From: Amylostereum areolatum
Lineage: Eukaryota > Basidiomycota > Agaricomycetes > Russulales > Stereaceae
Assembly (NCBI GenBank): GCA_012932865.1
Contig: SAXG01000012.1
Span: forward strand, 1 to 64,000
Direction: 5' to 3'
Length of the DNA stretch: 64,000 nucleotides
In this document: positions 11,901 through 23,207 of the stretch, in pieces
How the letters are laid out: each line of letters begins with the position of its first letter
Numbering within the stretch: position 1 is the stretch's first letter
Translations under genes and position numbers: made by a program
The notes under the pieces: generated by a model
What the model saw: only the letters and a program-made list of their open reading frames with translations
Told to the model about the DNA's origin: nothing
Database searches by the model: none

Positions 11901-12398
11901 GTTGACGAAGTGGCCAAAGAACAACAGGCTCGCATCCTCGCGCTCTCGACAAAACAGCTTTCTGGCAGACAAGGGTATGGCATCGTCCTCGTCTTCACCG
12001 GCGACAAGCACAGGTTGGACTCCGCGCTACCCAAAGCTCAACACCGAGGGTACCGGGCTCGCAAAGCCCACGAACATTACGTTCTCCCCGAGGTTCCACT
12101 GCCAACGTTGCGGCGACGTTCCGGGGCGGGGCGTCCAAACCGTCCACCCCTGCGCTGCGATTATCCGAGCAGCCGTTACCCATGTCCCGCCAAGGTGTCT
12201 AGCGACACGATGTCGACACCGTCAACGACGGGTCCCCCCTCTCTCTCCCAGTGATGAGATCGTGACGCCAATGCGCAAAATCGGCGGGAGGGTTTGGGAC
12301 CCAGCTCGTGGTGTGGATATATTCAAGAAGGGTTCCGAGGAAGTTCTCTCAAGGTTCCTGCGTATGGGGATCTTGGGAAGGAGGAGGCTCGCAGGTAG
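8927..12398 (+). CDS. GLGEN: glycogenin (glycosyltransferase family 8) with long C-terminal tail, frameshifted near its end
   Basis: Exons are 8927..9182, 9444..9792 and 9863 to about 12398. Introns are GTACGT...CTACAG and GTAAGT...CTACAG. The GT8 domain carries YAFVTLLTSDSYLPGAL, the DxD in IIFLDADILP, FNSGLMVLTP, DGGDQGLLN and HFIGPNKPW. Glycogenin self-glucosylates and primes glycogen synthesis in the cytosol. A long Ser/Pro-rich tail of about 600 residues follows, as in fungal homologues, and ends with a conserved glycogen-synthase-binding-like segment (VDIFKKGSEEVL then RFLRMG). In the last 450 bp the coding frame changes several times: near 11970, around 12100-12200, and at 12365, where an extra G separates RMG from SWE. 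The true stop is therefore uncertain. One uncorrected frame stops at 12254. Glycogenin is a known HD-locus flank in polypores. Confidence 0.9.
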
Positions 12399-12943
12399 AC
12401 TGTTGTGTCGGTCTCTTCTATTTCCAAGGAAATTCTGGTTCGTTTTTCTGTTGTCGGCCTTCCGTGTTTTCTGTGTTATGCTTTATACCCACTTTTCGCT
12501 TTTGGACGCTCTCCACTCATGCAATGGTCTGCCCATATGCATTCGCATAGATGTCTCTTTCTGTCTCCGTTTTCTGTCACCGTCGCGTCCTCGTCTGTTC
12601 CGCTGTTGTATACTTAATTGTAGTACTCTATGGGTTCCCGCCCTATCTTCGTCAACTCTCCCCTTGATGATGCGTGACGTCCCACCCACATTGCTATTAG
12701 GCATACATCTTCTCCACCCTGTCCTTTCCAGTCCGAGCTTTGCCTTCGCGCCATGGTACGTATTATCACACAGGCCCCAATCCTAGAGTCTCCCGTCCTT
12801 GATTGACAGGCGTGACGTCATGGTTCTCTGTATGACGATGCTCTCCAAACTCTGCTAACTTATAAACTCGGCAAGCCTCATCCATCGCCTCTATCTAACC
12901 AATCTCCTTCCACTTGCACTCACTCCATCATCCATAATCAACC
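12399..12943. other. intergenic, no gene recognised
   Basis: This is the glycogenin 3' flank and the promoter of the next gene. The sequence from 12845 to 12943 is rich in C and T with a TATAAAC at about 12860, plausibly the core promoter of the LEA-like gene. Confidence 0.4.
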
Positions 12944-14058
12944 ATGCAATCATCCGGACAAGCACAGTACGTGGTCATTCGACTTACGATCTTTGAAACT
13001 ACGAGCTGATATTTTGCCCGTTTGCAAAGCTTTGAAACCTAGCTGCTGCCGTCGCTGAGACCGAATCCTCCACCACGAACTCGCTCGAGGACGTTCGTCG
13101 TAATGCTGAAGTAACGCAGGAAGCCGCCTAAGAAGGCTGCTGCCGAGGCGAAAACCCACGTACCCTCTCGCCGCACAGTGCGTATTCACCCGTATTCCAC
13201 CGCACCAGGCCGCTCACCTCACATCTGAATCTAGACCTGCAAGCGAGACGACCACAGCTGCGAATGTCACGATCGAATGCCCCCAACTCCTCGGCGGCTG
13301 CGTCAGGTTGCTGCTACCGCAGAACACATCAAGGGCGTCGGGGAGCACGCAGCCTCGTCAGCGCACGTACGTTCGCGTTCGCTGTATAGGTGACGATCTT
13401 GGAGACTGACATACAATCTAGGAGAAGGGTCCGGCTGTTACGGGAAATCCATCTGACATCGTGCCACAATTGGGAGCGAAGACGAACGAGGCCGTCGAGC
13501 AGGGAAAGAAGGACGTCGAGGCTGCATCGGCTGCTGGAGCAACATACCTCGAGCAGGCGAAGAATATAGCTGGCAATGTCATTTCCTCTGCACAGGTGCG
13601 TTGATAGGTGTTACCCAATACTCCGTGTCTAATATGTTCGCTCAGAGCTACCTCTCCGGCGAATCCAACCAAACTTCTCCCTCCACCACCGCATCCACAG
13701 CGGGGACCACAGCGAGCTAACGCTTTCGAAACGACGAAGCAGTACGCTGCCGAGGCGCAAAGGGTCGCTCAACCCCATCTTGAGGCTGCTGCCAAAGCCC
13801 TTCAGTCTGGTGCGAACTCGGCCGCCACAACCGCGCAACCTCATATCGAGGCTGCCGCGAAGGCTCTTCAATCCGGCGCAAATTCGGCTGCCACGAGCGC
13901 GCAAGGCTACTTGTCGAAGACCGTCGATACCCGGAAGCGCTGCCTCCTCGGTCCCTGGAGGAGCTCCGTCGACGACGGCACCCGTGGAGGGCGGTCCGTA
14001 CACGTCGAGCACGCTTTATCCATCAGAGAGCGAGAAGAAGGTCACCAAGAACGCCTGA
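12944..14058 (+). CDS. alanine-rich LEA-like hydrophilic protein with tandem repeat, frameshifted
   Basis: The start MQSSGQAQ at 12944 follows a TATA-like box. Downstream exons encode Ala/Glu/Lys-rich helical sequence (AVAETESSTTNSLEDVRRNA, EAAKKAAAEAKT, EQGKKDVEAASAAGATYLEQ). Next comes a tandem repeat at about 13770-13910, with units AQPHLEAAAKALQSGANSA and AQPHIEAAAKALQSGANSA. The C terminus is PSESEKKVTKNA, stop at 14058. Such repeats resemble LEA or stress-protectant proteins of basidiomycetes, and no enzymatic role is implied. The frame is broken by single extra bases at about 13129 (creating TAA), 13718 (creating TAA) and 13925. The protein sense resumes exactly after each one. The small first introns are not fully resolved. 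Confidence 0.6.
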
Positions 14059-14241
14059 TATCTTGGGGAGGCATTGACTGGATTGACTTGTATATCATTC
14101 AAGTAATTATACACGTGTGATACCTTTTACATTTTCTGGGAGTAATATGATTGCACTTCTGAACATATGTCTGACGCGAAGCGTCCAAGCGTGGATGTAT
14201 GACTGAGAGTGAACCCCTGTTTCCTGTGAGCAACGTCAAAG

Positions 14242-14966
14242 TCACCACCAGTAAGTACGGAGGAGGTGTAGTGTATCGCAAGCCGGGTGGAATAGATCAT
14301 CGACGGAAGTATGGTCCGGGGCAGTCAAAAGATTCGCGGCTACGATAGCAGCCTCCTGCTGCCGGGTTCGCAGGGGTAAAAAGCTCCTTGATCACGTTTC
14401 GCCGTATGGTTTGCGAGCTGCTCTTCTGGAGGAGGGTGTGTGGTGTCTAAAGCCAGGAGAGGAAGACCGCCGACGCCGCTGCTGATGAGCAGGTCTTGCA
14501 GGTCGAGAATGGCCTGTCTGAGCTCGGCTAGATGCGCTGGGGACGTGTTTGCGTCAAGGTCAGGGATGGGAGGGAGAGGGGCGTACTCGCTGTTTTTCCA
14601 GAGTCGGCGTCTGCATGATACGCGCTCCTACTAAAGTTTCACGTCAGGTCGTTCGGAGGACGTGTGGTACGCCGGGAAATTGGAACGTACATCCCCTCCA
14701 AGGCTTTCTCGGCGAGATTTTGTAGGTGTGCGGTCTGATTCTGGACGAGTTGGAGGTTCTCCTTGAAGATCTCGACGTTGTTCGGGTCGAGGTTGGACGC
14801 GTCCGTGAGGGACTGTGATCCGGGATATGTTGATGAGTTGAAGGGCTGGGACGAAGTGAAGGACAGATCGCCGAAGGAGCTGCTCTGGGATGGTTGTGTA
14901 GATGAGAAGAACGTTTGCTGGGAGGTGGAGGGGGAATGAGAACGTCTGGGAGGAGGAAGGCAGCAT
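14242..14966 (-). CDS. conserved hypothetical protein, frameshifted
   Basis: The start is ATG at 14966 (MLPSSSQTFS). A Ser/Thr/Gln-rich N terminus is followed by a likely coiled coil (DPNNVEIFKENLQLVQNQTA, HLQNLAEKALEGM). A GTACGT intron follows, then an exon whose best frame reads NSEYAPLPPIPDLDANTSPA, HLAELRQAILDLQDLLISSG and GVGGLPLLALDTTHPPPEEQ, ending near RQQEAAIVAANLLTAPDHTS. Frame changes near 14925, 14600 and 14390 are required. The leucine-rich helices with proline-rich linkers suggest a small structural or complex subunit. I do not recognise the family, and the end coordinate is the first stop in the last supported frame. Confidence 0.45.
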
Positions 14967-15132
14967 CGTCGTTCGTGGGAAGGGGGCGAGTGCCTGAATG
15001 GAGCTTTCACCTGGGGAGATAAGATCAATGAAGTACGCAGTGCTTTATTATAACTAGCACAGCGTCATCTCCCTTTCCATCTCTCATCGTTACCACCATC
15101 TCCCACCGCGCCACAATCCCAATCTAACAGCC

Positions 15133-16106
15133 ATGGTAGGCCCTCCCCGTTGCAATGAACTACTCACTCACGTCTGACCGCGATCAGGACAACTTCATGA
15201 ATCTCGCCAAGCAAGGCTACGCAGCCTACAAGGACTCTCAGGATTGTACGCCCCTCCTTCCTCTCTTATGTTGACTCCATATAGACAAAGATCCATAGCA
15301 TCCGTCGGCAAGACCGGTGGTGCCGAATACAACTCCCCTCACCATTCGGGCCAGGGAAGGTCTTCCAGCCCAGATCGTATGTCCCCCTCATGCCACATTG
15401 TTTGGTGGCTCACCATGCCATCATCTGATCGCAACCTCAGTTGACCACGACGAGGTCGTCCGGAACGCCTCGCAACACGGCTCAGGGGACAGCTCGTTGT
15501 TCACCTCTGCTCTCGGTTTCCTCGGCCAGAACAAGGTGCATCACCTGTCTTTAGCGCGCTCCGCTCCTTGGCTTGGCAACTAATCTTTCCATCGATTTCG
15601 CAGAGCCAGCATGGGGAGTCTATAGATGAGGAGGAGGTCCAGCGATCACACAAGAAGGCTTACCAGGATGACTCTGCTGGCAGCCTCGACGCGTCCTCCA
15701 TGGGCGCCGCTGCTGCTCTCCAGGTATGGCTTTCATACCTAGTGTGGCCGTTTATACCCTGATTATGTATCCAATCCATTATCAGGCCTTGAAGAAGTTC
15801 ACCTCTGGATCGAGTCAGCCTGAGGCCAAAAGTTCCGGTGGCTCAAGCCAACTTATATCCCTGGCCATGGCCGAGGCAACGAAGCTCTTCGATAAGTCGG
15901 GGGGTGCTTCCCAAGGAAACAAGCAGGACGCCGTTAACTCAGCCGCCATGACTGTTATGAAGCTTCTCGTGCAGAGCAAGTTCAGCGGGGCCACCGGTGG
16001 GGGCAATTCAGGCGGCCTCAGTGGATTAATGAGCTTGGTGAGTTGCAGTAACTTTCGTGTCGGTTTATGTCCTAATTTGACGAGGCAGGCCTCAAAATTT
16101 GCATAG
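15133..16106 (+). CDS. beta-fg: beta-flanking protein of the A mating-type locus
   Basis: Exons: 15133..15135 (only the ATG), 15188..15245, 15285..15376, 15442..15535, 15604..15723, 15786..16037, 16089..16106. The protein starts MDNFMNLAKQGYAAYKDSQD, continues DHDEVVRNASQHGSGDSSLF, TSALGFLGQNKSQHGESIDE and DASSMGAAAALQALKKFTSG, and ends LSGLMSLASKFA. This is the beta-flanking gene family (DUF7721-like), a hydrophilic protein of unknown function that borders the HD mating-type genes across Agaricomycetes. One frame correction is needed in exon 3 near 15297 (CATAGCA). The identification fixes the left border of the mating locus here. Confidence 0.88.
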
Positions 16107-16656
16107 ACAGCTGTGATCGTAAAAAAATCCAAATTCCAATACATTCACTATTTCGTCAGGTATGTTCCAGTGGAGAAGTATACGGTATATACAATGCATT
16201 ACAATAAAACAGGCATAGGGGCTGACGGCATGTGGAAGGTCTCGAGAACAGCGAGATAGCAAAACACACTGAACATAGCCAATCGGAGAGTAAGGTATTC
16301 CGATTACTCGGAGCATATAGCATAGTGAATGATGATACTGTAAGGAGAAGAGACCTGAAAGCTGCAAGGCAAGCTGTGTCATGATGCATGATGCACAAAC
16401 ATTAAAACGCGGTCACTTGCAGCCCATCGTGCATCCACCAGGACCACTGCGGTAGATTTCGGGCACCTGGCGCCACCTGGCGTCCCAAATCCTATACCGG
16501 TGACAGTCCGGGTCGAAAGTCCCACGGAGTGCCGAGGATAAAGAGCATGGGCGTCTTGGGTCGGCATGGCGACTGTACACAACACCTACGCTTCAACCGT
16601 GTAGGTCACATCGTACTATGCAACGATGTTGAAGCAACGCGGAAAGCCGGGGGCGA
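16107..16656. other. intergenic between the beta-flanking gene and the HD2-position gene
   Basis: This is a convergent 3'-3' interval of 550 bp. It is A/T-richer than the surroundings at 16110-16400. No coding signal or RNA gene is seen. Confidence 0.4.
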
Positions 16657-18168
16657 TCATGTTGGAGTCGCTTTCATGTTGGTATGTTTCGGTAATGGTG
16701 CCAGTCTTCTCCGCCGGGACAGCGCGGGCACGGCATTTTGCCTGTCGAGCATATAGCCTGGCAGGTCAAGTTGCAGGCTGTTTGACTCCATCTTGCGTGG
16801 TTGTGCTGCCGAGGAAACCATCCTGGGGAAGCTGCGACCGACGTCCGCAAACGTGGGCTTGTCCGGAGAATACGATGGAAGAATGGCCTCAGCAGCCTCT
16901 GGAGTTGACGGGCCGGAAGACGACGGAGAGGAAAGGGAATCATCGGAGGATGCGACGTAAGTCAGGGACGGGGTGCGAGAAATTGAGCGATGGCAAGCGG
17001 CTGATACTGGTGTAGAAGGCTGGTGGCGAGTGGGCAGTTTGGCTATCTTGCGACGTCGTGTAGGAGCGGGTGAAGGGGGTGTGAAGGACGGAAGACGGTT
17101 GCCAGGCGCTGCACTCTGGGGTCGCGAGGGCTTCAGAATGATTGTTTCCTTGGGGGTTTCGACGAACGAAAACCGATGTCGCGACATAACGCATGAACGC
17201 GTTCTTGCGAAGGGCGGGATTAGGAGTGACTTTGACTGCCTGAGCCACTGATACCGGCTCACACCGGGAAGATGGACACTGTGAGTGTATAACATCTGTA
17301 CGAGGGATACGCGGGTCTTCTGCATAGCCTCGAGTCGACATCGATTGCCCTAGGTGGACAGATTGCATCATATCGACGAGGGTTGATATAGCTATACCAG
17401 ACGAAGTGTGAGGGTGAAATGTATTCACGGCGGCCTGTAATGAAGGTTATAAATTAGTGGAAGGAAATGCGGATGATAACACGGAGCTTACAGGGCGATG
17501 GTTTCTTGGCACTCGGTCGGAATTGATACCAGGCAGTTCCACATCTCCTCGTGCACCCTGAGAACACTGCCGCTCGTGCAATGGCGACGAGATGGATTCA
17601 CCATGGGCCAGTCGTCGAAGCTAGTGCACATAAGTCACTGGGCAGTATTGGTAGATGGCAATGGACTCACTTCATGCACTTCATGCGGGGTGGGATTTGC
17701 GCAACTTGATAAAGGGGCACGAATACGAAGACCCTGTTTACGCATTTGGTTTACAATCCTGGCCGATCGCGAGTGCACTGTACGGTGGTACTGCGACACA
17801 TAAGCGCGATGATATTGCTGGATGAAGTCGGCGGCGACGGGCCTGAAGGAAGGAAGGGTGACAAGATATTGAAGAGTGCTGGTGAATTTGGCTTCGTGTG
17901 CGGCTTTTAGTTGTAAGGCCTGCTGCATAAAAAGGTCGGATACGGAAATAGCCGTGCGTGCCTCAACACCGGAGGAAATGAGGAAGCTAGCGAGTGGTTG
18001 AGGTTCTGGGAGTTGACATGATGGGATGTCGATGGATGCAGGTGATGCAGATGAAGTGTGGACGACGCGGCTGGGGGGAGATGCACAGGTGGCCCAGCGA
18101 AAAAATTGTCGGCTTTCATTCAGAATATGTCGAAGAGCACAAAACTCGACAGATTGATGGAGCGTCAT
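16657..18168 (-). CDS. HD2-position mating-type-like protein with no detectable homeodomain
   Basis: Exons: 18168..17671, 17620..17492 and 17434..16657, with clean GTGAGT/CTAG and GTAAGC/ACAG introns. The start MTLHQSVEFCALRHILNESR is followed by a helical N-terminal domain (DLFMQQALQLKAAHEAKF, DFIQQYHRAYVSQYHRTVHS, RIVNQMRKQGLRI) like HD2 dimerisation regions. The C terminus has a nuclear-localisation-like RRRKIAKL and Ser/Pro-rich sequence (SDDSLSSPSSSGPSTPEA) as in HD2 proteins. The homeodomain expected right after KQGLRIRAP is missing, and no WFQN-type recognition helix occurs in any frame of this interval. One extra base near 17168-17172 joins the two halves of exon 3. The gene is divergent from HD1 with a 237-bp shared promoter, as expected for HD2. 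It could be a degenerate or neofunctionalised HD2, or an unrelated protein in its place. Confidence 0.6.
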
Positions 18169-18405
18169 GGGAGTTGTGAATGGAGAGTAGACTAGGAAAA
18201 AGACGTTAGCGAACGCGGACGCGGATGAATCAGAAGTGCAGTTTATGTGGTTCTATTTGGTCACCCCTCTATTGTGCGTATGTAATACAATGGCCACCTC
18301 TCTATTGTGAGTATGTAATACAATGGCCTAACGATCATTATGTAAGGACTTATAAGCAATTGGTGGTAACCAATTTCTTCACTTCAGTCCCCTCTCACCT
18401 GCACC
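18169..18405. promoter_or_regulatory. divergent promoter between the two mating-locus genes
   Basis: This 237-bp interval separates the start codons of two head-to-head genes, the arrangement typical of HD1/HD2 pairs. It contains a near-perfect 33-bp tandem duplication. Confidence 0.65.
18263..18328. repeat. 33-bp tandem duplication in the divergent mating-locus promoter
   Basis: Copy 1 spans 18263-18295 and copy 2 spans 18296-18328. They match at 31 of 33 positions, with the core TATGTAATACAATGG identical. They are directly adjacent with no spacer. Confidence 0.95.
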
Positions 18406-20415
18406 ATGCATCAACCCTCCCTGAACCAACAAACGCAACCTCAGACCGACTTTCTCCTTGCCATACATCGCGGTCCCCGCGCTCTTCTTGATTTCTACAA
18501 GAACTGGTCCCAGCTCGTATCGTTTCACGATTCTAGTTGTCTCGCCGATGAGACTTCTCGGTTTTCGGGTGTAACAGCCGCTGAGATAGAAATCCTCGCT
18601 GAGGCATTCCTCGGTATGGAGGTCCACGCCGGGCAATTGGAAGAGGAGATTGTCTCTGAGCTCAATGGAATAACGCCTAGTTCTCACCCCGGTACGTGGT
18701 CACCGTTTGCTTTGCTCATTGGTCCCTGACAACCCTCCCACAGAGAGTAACAGTCTTCCCAGTGCGGCATCTGCGTGGCTGCTGTCCCATCTAGATGATC
18801 CATATCCTTCCAAAGACGACAAGACGTCGATTGCCACGGCCACTTCGACCACGGTGAAAGCTGTGGACAGCTGGTTCGCTAACGTGCGCAAGTCTATCGG
18901 GTGGACGACGCTCTCGCAGAGCTACTTTTCAGGCTCACGCACGGCTACATGTGCTGCGGCACGGAAGGTGTTCTAGTCGAACAGGTGGCGCCGGTTGACA
19001 TCGGTCCCGAGATCGCCTATGCCCTTCCTGACCGTGAACACTGAACGCCGAGACGAGAAGATACGTTCGCAAAGCGTGGATACGGAGCTCAAGCACTCAG
19101 TTGCCACCCGATCTCTCAGGGATATCACAATTGGAGGCACAGTGGTCCGCGAGCACATCGGGTCGATTATGGAACAGGCATTTATATTCCCTTTCCCCGA
19201 TGAGCCTTCTCCACCGCCCTTCTTCGCCACGATTCTCCGCCGTCCGAGTTCGAGAAGAAGAGGACACCACGCCACCGCCTCCTGTCGCTGGTCACAAACG
19301 ACGTATCTTTGATGACCATTCATCCGAGTCTGAATACGCCAGTTCAAAACGTCCACGGTACGTATCACAATTCATGTTTTCCGGGCCCAAACGCACTGAA
19401 GATCTATCATCAGCACATCCAGCGTACAACGATCCGTCTCAGTACCAACTTCCCAATGCTATGCAATGCCTCCATGTATGTCATCTTGTTGCCGCCTTGT
19501 TTTCGAAGCTACTGATGCGCTCACCCCCCTCCACAGCGCCAAACGCCGGCACGCATCAACAGTCGCTTTTACTAGGCCATCATCTGGCAGTGCCTCAGAG
19601 TCGTCGTCGCCCATCTTTGATGCCGAAACATATCTTGGAATTTGTCCCGAAATGGTCGTACCAGCGCCCTACACTGTCTCTTTACCACTTCACCAACCGG
19701 TTTCAACCTCTACCTCGTCCAAGCGGCGTGCACAAGATCAGGCAGAGATGTTTGAACGTGGCAGAAAGCGTTGCGGTCCCTGTCGGCGACGTCCGTGGAG
19801 TCATTGACGGAGGTCCCTACCCCCTTGGTACCCGAGTGTCTGGGAACACTGTTCCAGATCTCGAACTACCACCCATCGATTATGCTGTGCCTCTCGACTT
19901 TCCCTTAGATAACTGGAATCCGGAGACACCGCCTGGAGATCTGTCTTACGACGGTGAGATCTGCCTTGTTTATTTGCTTCATTATTCTGATACGTGCCCA
20001 TAGGTGACACCGCAGTACAATGTTCGATGTTACCGCTTCCCAGCTGGACGTCGAAGCCGACTCTATGACAAGGCATGACGTCGACCTATGGGCCATCCCC
20101 TTTCTCTCGCCTTCGCAGTCAGTCTCATCCCTCGGTACGTCAGTATCGGGGGATGACTCGCTGTGGGAGTTTTCAGATGGTGATGCCTTCAGTTGCGACG
20201 TTGGCTGGGATTCTTTCGAATACTTTATCCGCTCGTTGACACCGCAGTCGGAAACATCGTTAGCTATGCCTTCCCCGTCGAAATCGTCGACCAAGCTGTG
20301 GCAAATGATCCACCTTCCGTCAAAGTTGTTAGTGAGTCGGACATTTGGGAAGAATTTTGCGTTGATTTTTGATGACTGTGAGCATTTATTATCCCCGTGC
20401 TTTGGTCCTTGCTGA
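18406..20415 (+). CDS. HD1: HD1-type homeodomain mating transcription factor, frameshifted after the homeodomain
   Basis: Exon 1 starts at ATG 18406 and encodes an N-terminal discrimination/dimerisation region (FLLAIHRGPRALLDFYKNWS). An intron (GTACGT...CACAG, ending at 18743) leads into a TALE-like HD1 homeodomain: AWLLSHLDDPYPSKDDK, then a recognition helix with the invariant WFxNxR (DSWFANVRKSIGW). HD1 pairs with a compatible HD2 and controls dikaryon development in the nucleus. Downstream the frame is lost: TAG at 18974-18976, another shift near 19030 and more near 19230 and 19550-19750. HD1-like content continues: VEQVAPVDIGPEIAYA, ATRSLRDITIG, the NLS GHKRR and SSKRPR, PPIDYAVPLDFPLDNW and WEFSDGDAF. 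This suggests one intact gene with indel errors, or a recently damaged allele. The end at 20415 is the last supported frame's stop. Confidence 0.85.
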
Positions 20416-20713
20416 CGATTCTCTTGTAGGAATGTGTCGTTTTCGTTTGACTTATTCATTATGTATATGCCATCCTACCTTGTATGCCTCGCAATATGTT
20501 CCCGATCTCATACCCTGCTGTACCTTGTTGTCTCGTTTTGCTATACTTCCGGTTTTGTCATCGTGTCGTTCATAATTTGCACGCTGTATACCTTTGTTGA
20601 TTTTACCCACCCCATGTAGCTTTGTACTTGGTTCGCTTCATTTCTCACTATGATCGTCTTTGCCCACAGGACCCAATTGGATACCATGAAAAAAAATTAG
20701 CACGCACGATGTA

Positions 20714-23207
20714 TTAATGACGCCCTGGTATAGCAAGATCCTCTTCTATCCTCCATCTGCCGACTTCCTTCATCGCCTCCTCATCGCCATTTGCCAACCG
20801 CCGTTCACCTAACAACCCCCCTAACATTACCCACGGATCTTCTCCCCCACCATGCTTCAACACTCCTTGCTTGAACCGCTCGCCCGCCTCACGATTGAGT
20901 GGGTTGGCCACAACAACTGCCGCCAGACCCTCGACGCGATCGCGCGGTCGAAAAGGTACGAGTAATACGTCGCACCGTAGCCGAACAAGTGCCCGAACTG
21001 AGTCTGCCAGGACGTGCACTCGATGTACGGAATAAGCCCCCGTTGGTCGGTGAGTTTTTTCAACGCGGCGGTCGAGTCGAATCTGGGCTGGAGGGCATCG
21101 GATGAGTGGTAGACCTGGTCAAGCGCAGCCAGGAGGATCTGGCCGTAGGTATCGATGTTCCGACACGGGTCTTCATGGTGGTTCCCGCATTGGGGGGATC
21201 CCGTGGAAGGGCCTGCGTGGGTGCCGAAGAGCGAAAGGACCATCGGCGACGTAAGAAAGTGCTCCATCAGGATCGAGGGGAGTTCGACAAAGTCGGTCGC
21301 GCAGCGCGTTCCCGAGACGTTTTGGTAGTCGGTGCGACCAACCATAGCTGCGTTCGGCGGTCAGTTGATTTGATTGGACGACAACGACGAACGACATACA
21401 GTGCATAGCGTGACCCATTTCGTGGAAAAGTGTCAATACCTCATGCCATTCGAGTATTGAGGGACCACGCGAGAGTGTTGGCGGGGTGAACCCAGTGAGG
21501 AGAACGACAACCGGGAGCTGGAAAACTCCATCAGGCATGCGATGGCGGCCTCCCGTTTCGAAGTCGCGTGAGATCTGTAAAAGCCGCGCGCCCTCGTCCA
21601 CCGTTGTCTGCAGGTCGCCTCCCTCGTCATCGTCGTCTGCGCGTCGTGAACAGCGAACAGTGTAGTGCGCTGCCCCGCTGAGCTTATGTTGGCGCGCAAA
21701 GAGGTCCATGTATACCCAGCCAAGGAGGCCATCCTTTTCGTCGACAACCTCCAATTTTCGAACGTCACGATGCCAGACTTCGTTATGCGTTGTAGAGGCA
21801 GGACGAAGCGATATGCCATAAAGATGTTGGAATAGCCTTGACAGTGCGCGGACGACCGTTCCAACCGTTAAGGGAGGTAGAGGTATTGGAGGGGCAGGCG
21901 CCTCGGGCGGGCAATAATAATCCCTGGTCCCATGGTTGAATGACCGGGATTAGGGTGCAGTCTTGAGGTGTTCCTGTTTGCGAGCACTGAGCGCGCGTAG
22001 TGCTTTGCGGGCAGTGGGGACGGGTATGATCTAACAACGTCTCCAAAAACTGTTGCACATTATCTGCTCAAACAAAAGCAAAATACAGGACGAGGCATCA
22101 GCACACAACGTGCATCCGGGAGATAACAACGGGGATGCTGACCCGGAGATTTCGCCATTTTGTCGCCTAGGGCCATGTGCCCGAAGCTCGGGGAGCCAAC
22201 CAGCTGCGCGAGCTGACCTCGAGCACGCAGAAGGGATTCAAGCACATGGATTTGTTGAGGGGTGCTGGAGTTGGCCGCCATGTAGACCTTCCGCCGGGGT
22301 TCCTCAGCGGGAGCAGAACGCATGATCATCTGGGCCTGGAGAGATCCAGGGTAAACGAGGAAGATCACGCTTTGTGATCTTTGATTGCCACTGTAGACGG
22401 GACCCCATGCCATGGTCCTTCAAACCTTGCAACTCCGCGGGATGGATGGAAGCGGGAGGCCTGGCGCTGGAAGCATCATGTAGAAACTGGCGTCCGAGGG
22501 AGAGAATCTCAGAGGAGAGGGTCACGAAGCGTTCGCGTTGTTCTGGAGGGAGGTTTATGCCAGACTTTTCAAAGTCTCTCCAAAAGATGAGAGCAGTCTG
22601 GTGAGCCTCGCGGCTGAGAGATTTTACGATGGAGGGGTCTGACAGCACGTCGCTCAAGGACTAGAAAGTCGATACGAAAAGTCAAGCTAAGACCAGTAGG
22701 GAATATGCAGGCTGGACGTACCTCATACAACCCGACATGTGTGTTTAGCACATTCATGTACTCGCACAGCTGGTCATACGCCTCGTCCGCACTCTCCACC
22801 CATTTCCGATCCAGATGTGCATTGCGCACGAGTTCCGCCAGGTCTATAATCGAACATAACATATCGCTGAGTCTATCCAGGTTCTTGACGACCTTGAGCA
22901 ATTCCTCCCGATTGCCGCGTGCGCGCACGATGCGCTCCGTGAGTAGATGTGCCCGAAGCAGAGTAGCATGTGTGAGGGTTTGGAAGGAGGATGGAGAGGC
23001 GAGAGTGGACTGTCCAAAGAGACCTGAGGGGGCAAGCGAGGCGTATTGCTTGTCCGGGGGATGGTCGAAGAAGTGAACGAGGTCGAGGTCCGTGGTAGAA
23101 CCGGGCGCTACGGTAGCCAACCGTCGGAGTCGCTCTGAACGAGGACGATAGCGCGGAATGCGACGAACGGTGTTCGTGATGGAGGCCTTCGCATTGCGGG
23201 CGAGCAT
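20714..23207 (-). CDS. MIP: mitochondrial intermediate peptidase (M3 metallopeptidase), frameshifted
   Basis: The protein starts [20 protein letters not shown], a typical presequence. An upstream in-frame ATG at 23255 is possible. The first exon is 23207..22722 and the second begins at 22660. Later exons carry the catalytic zinc motif in [12 protein letters not shown] near 21420, followed after an intron (21398..21347) by [20 protein letters not shown]. The C terminus is [20 protein letters not shown] to [15 protein letters not shown], stop 20714. The enzyme removes octapeptides from imported precursors in the matrix. MIP is the classic flank of the HD mating-type locus in basidiomycetes. Frame corrections are needed near 22358, in 22013-21915 (three or more places) and near 20915. 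The first and second are insertions, while the last looks like a deletion. Confidence 0.92.

Noticed and set aside
13120..13725. Programmed +1 frameshifting, because two extra-base sites coincide with TAA codons (GCC-TAA and AGC-TAA)
   Set aside because: Other break sites in the window do not involve stop codons or a shared slippery sequence, some need two bases or a deletion, and many genes nearby are intact. Sequencing error is the simpler explanation.
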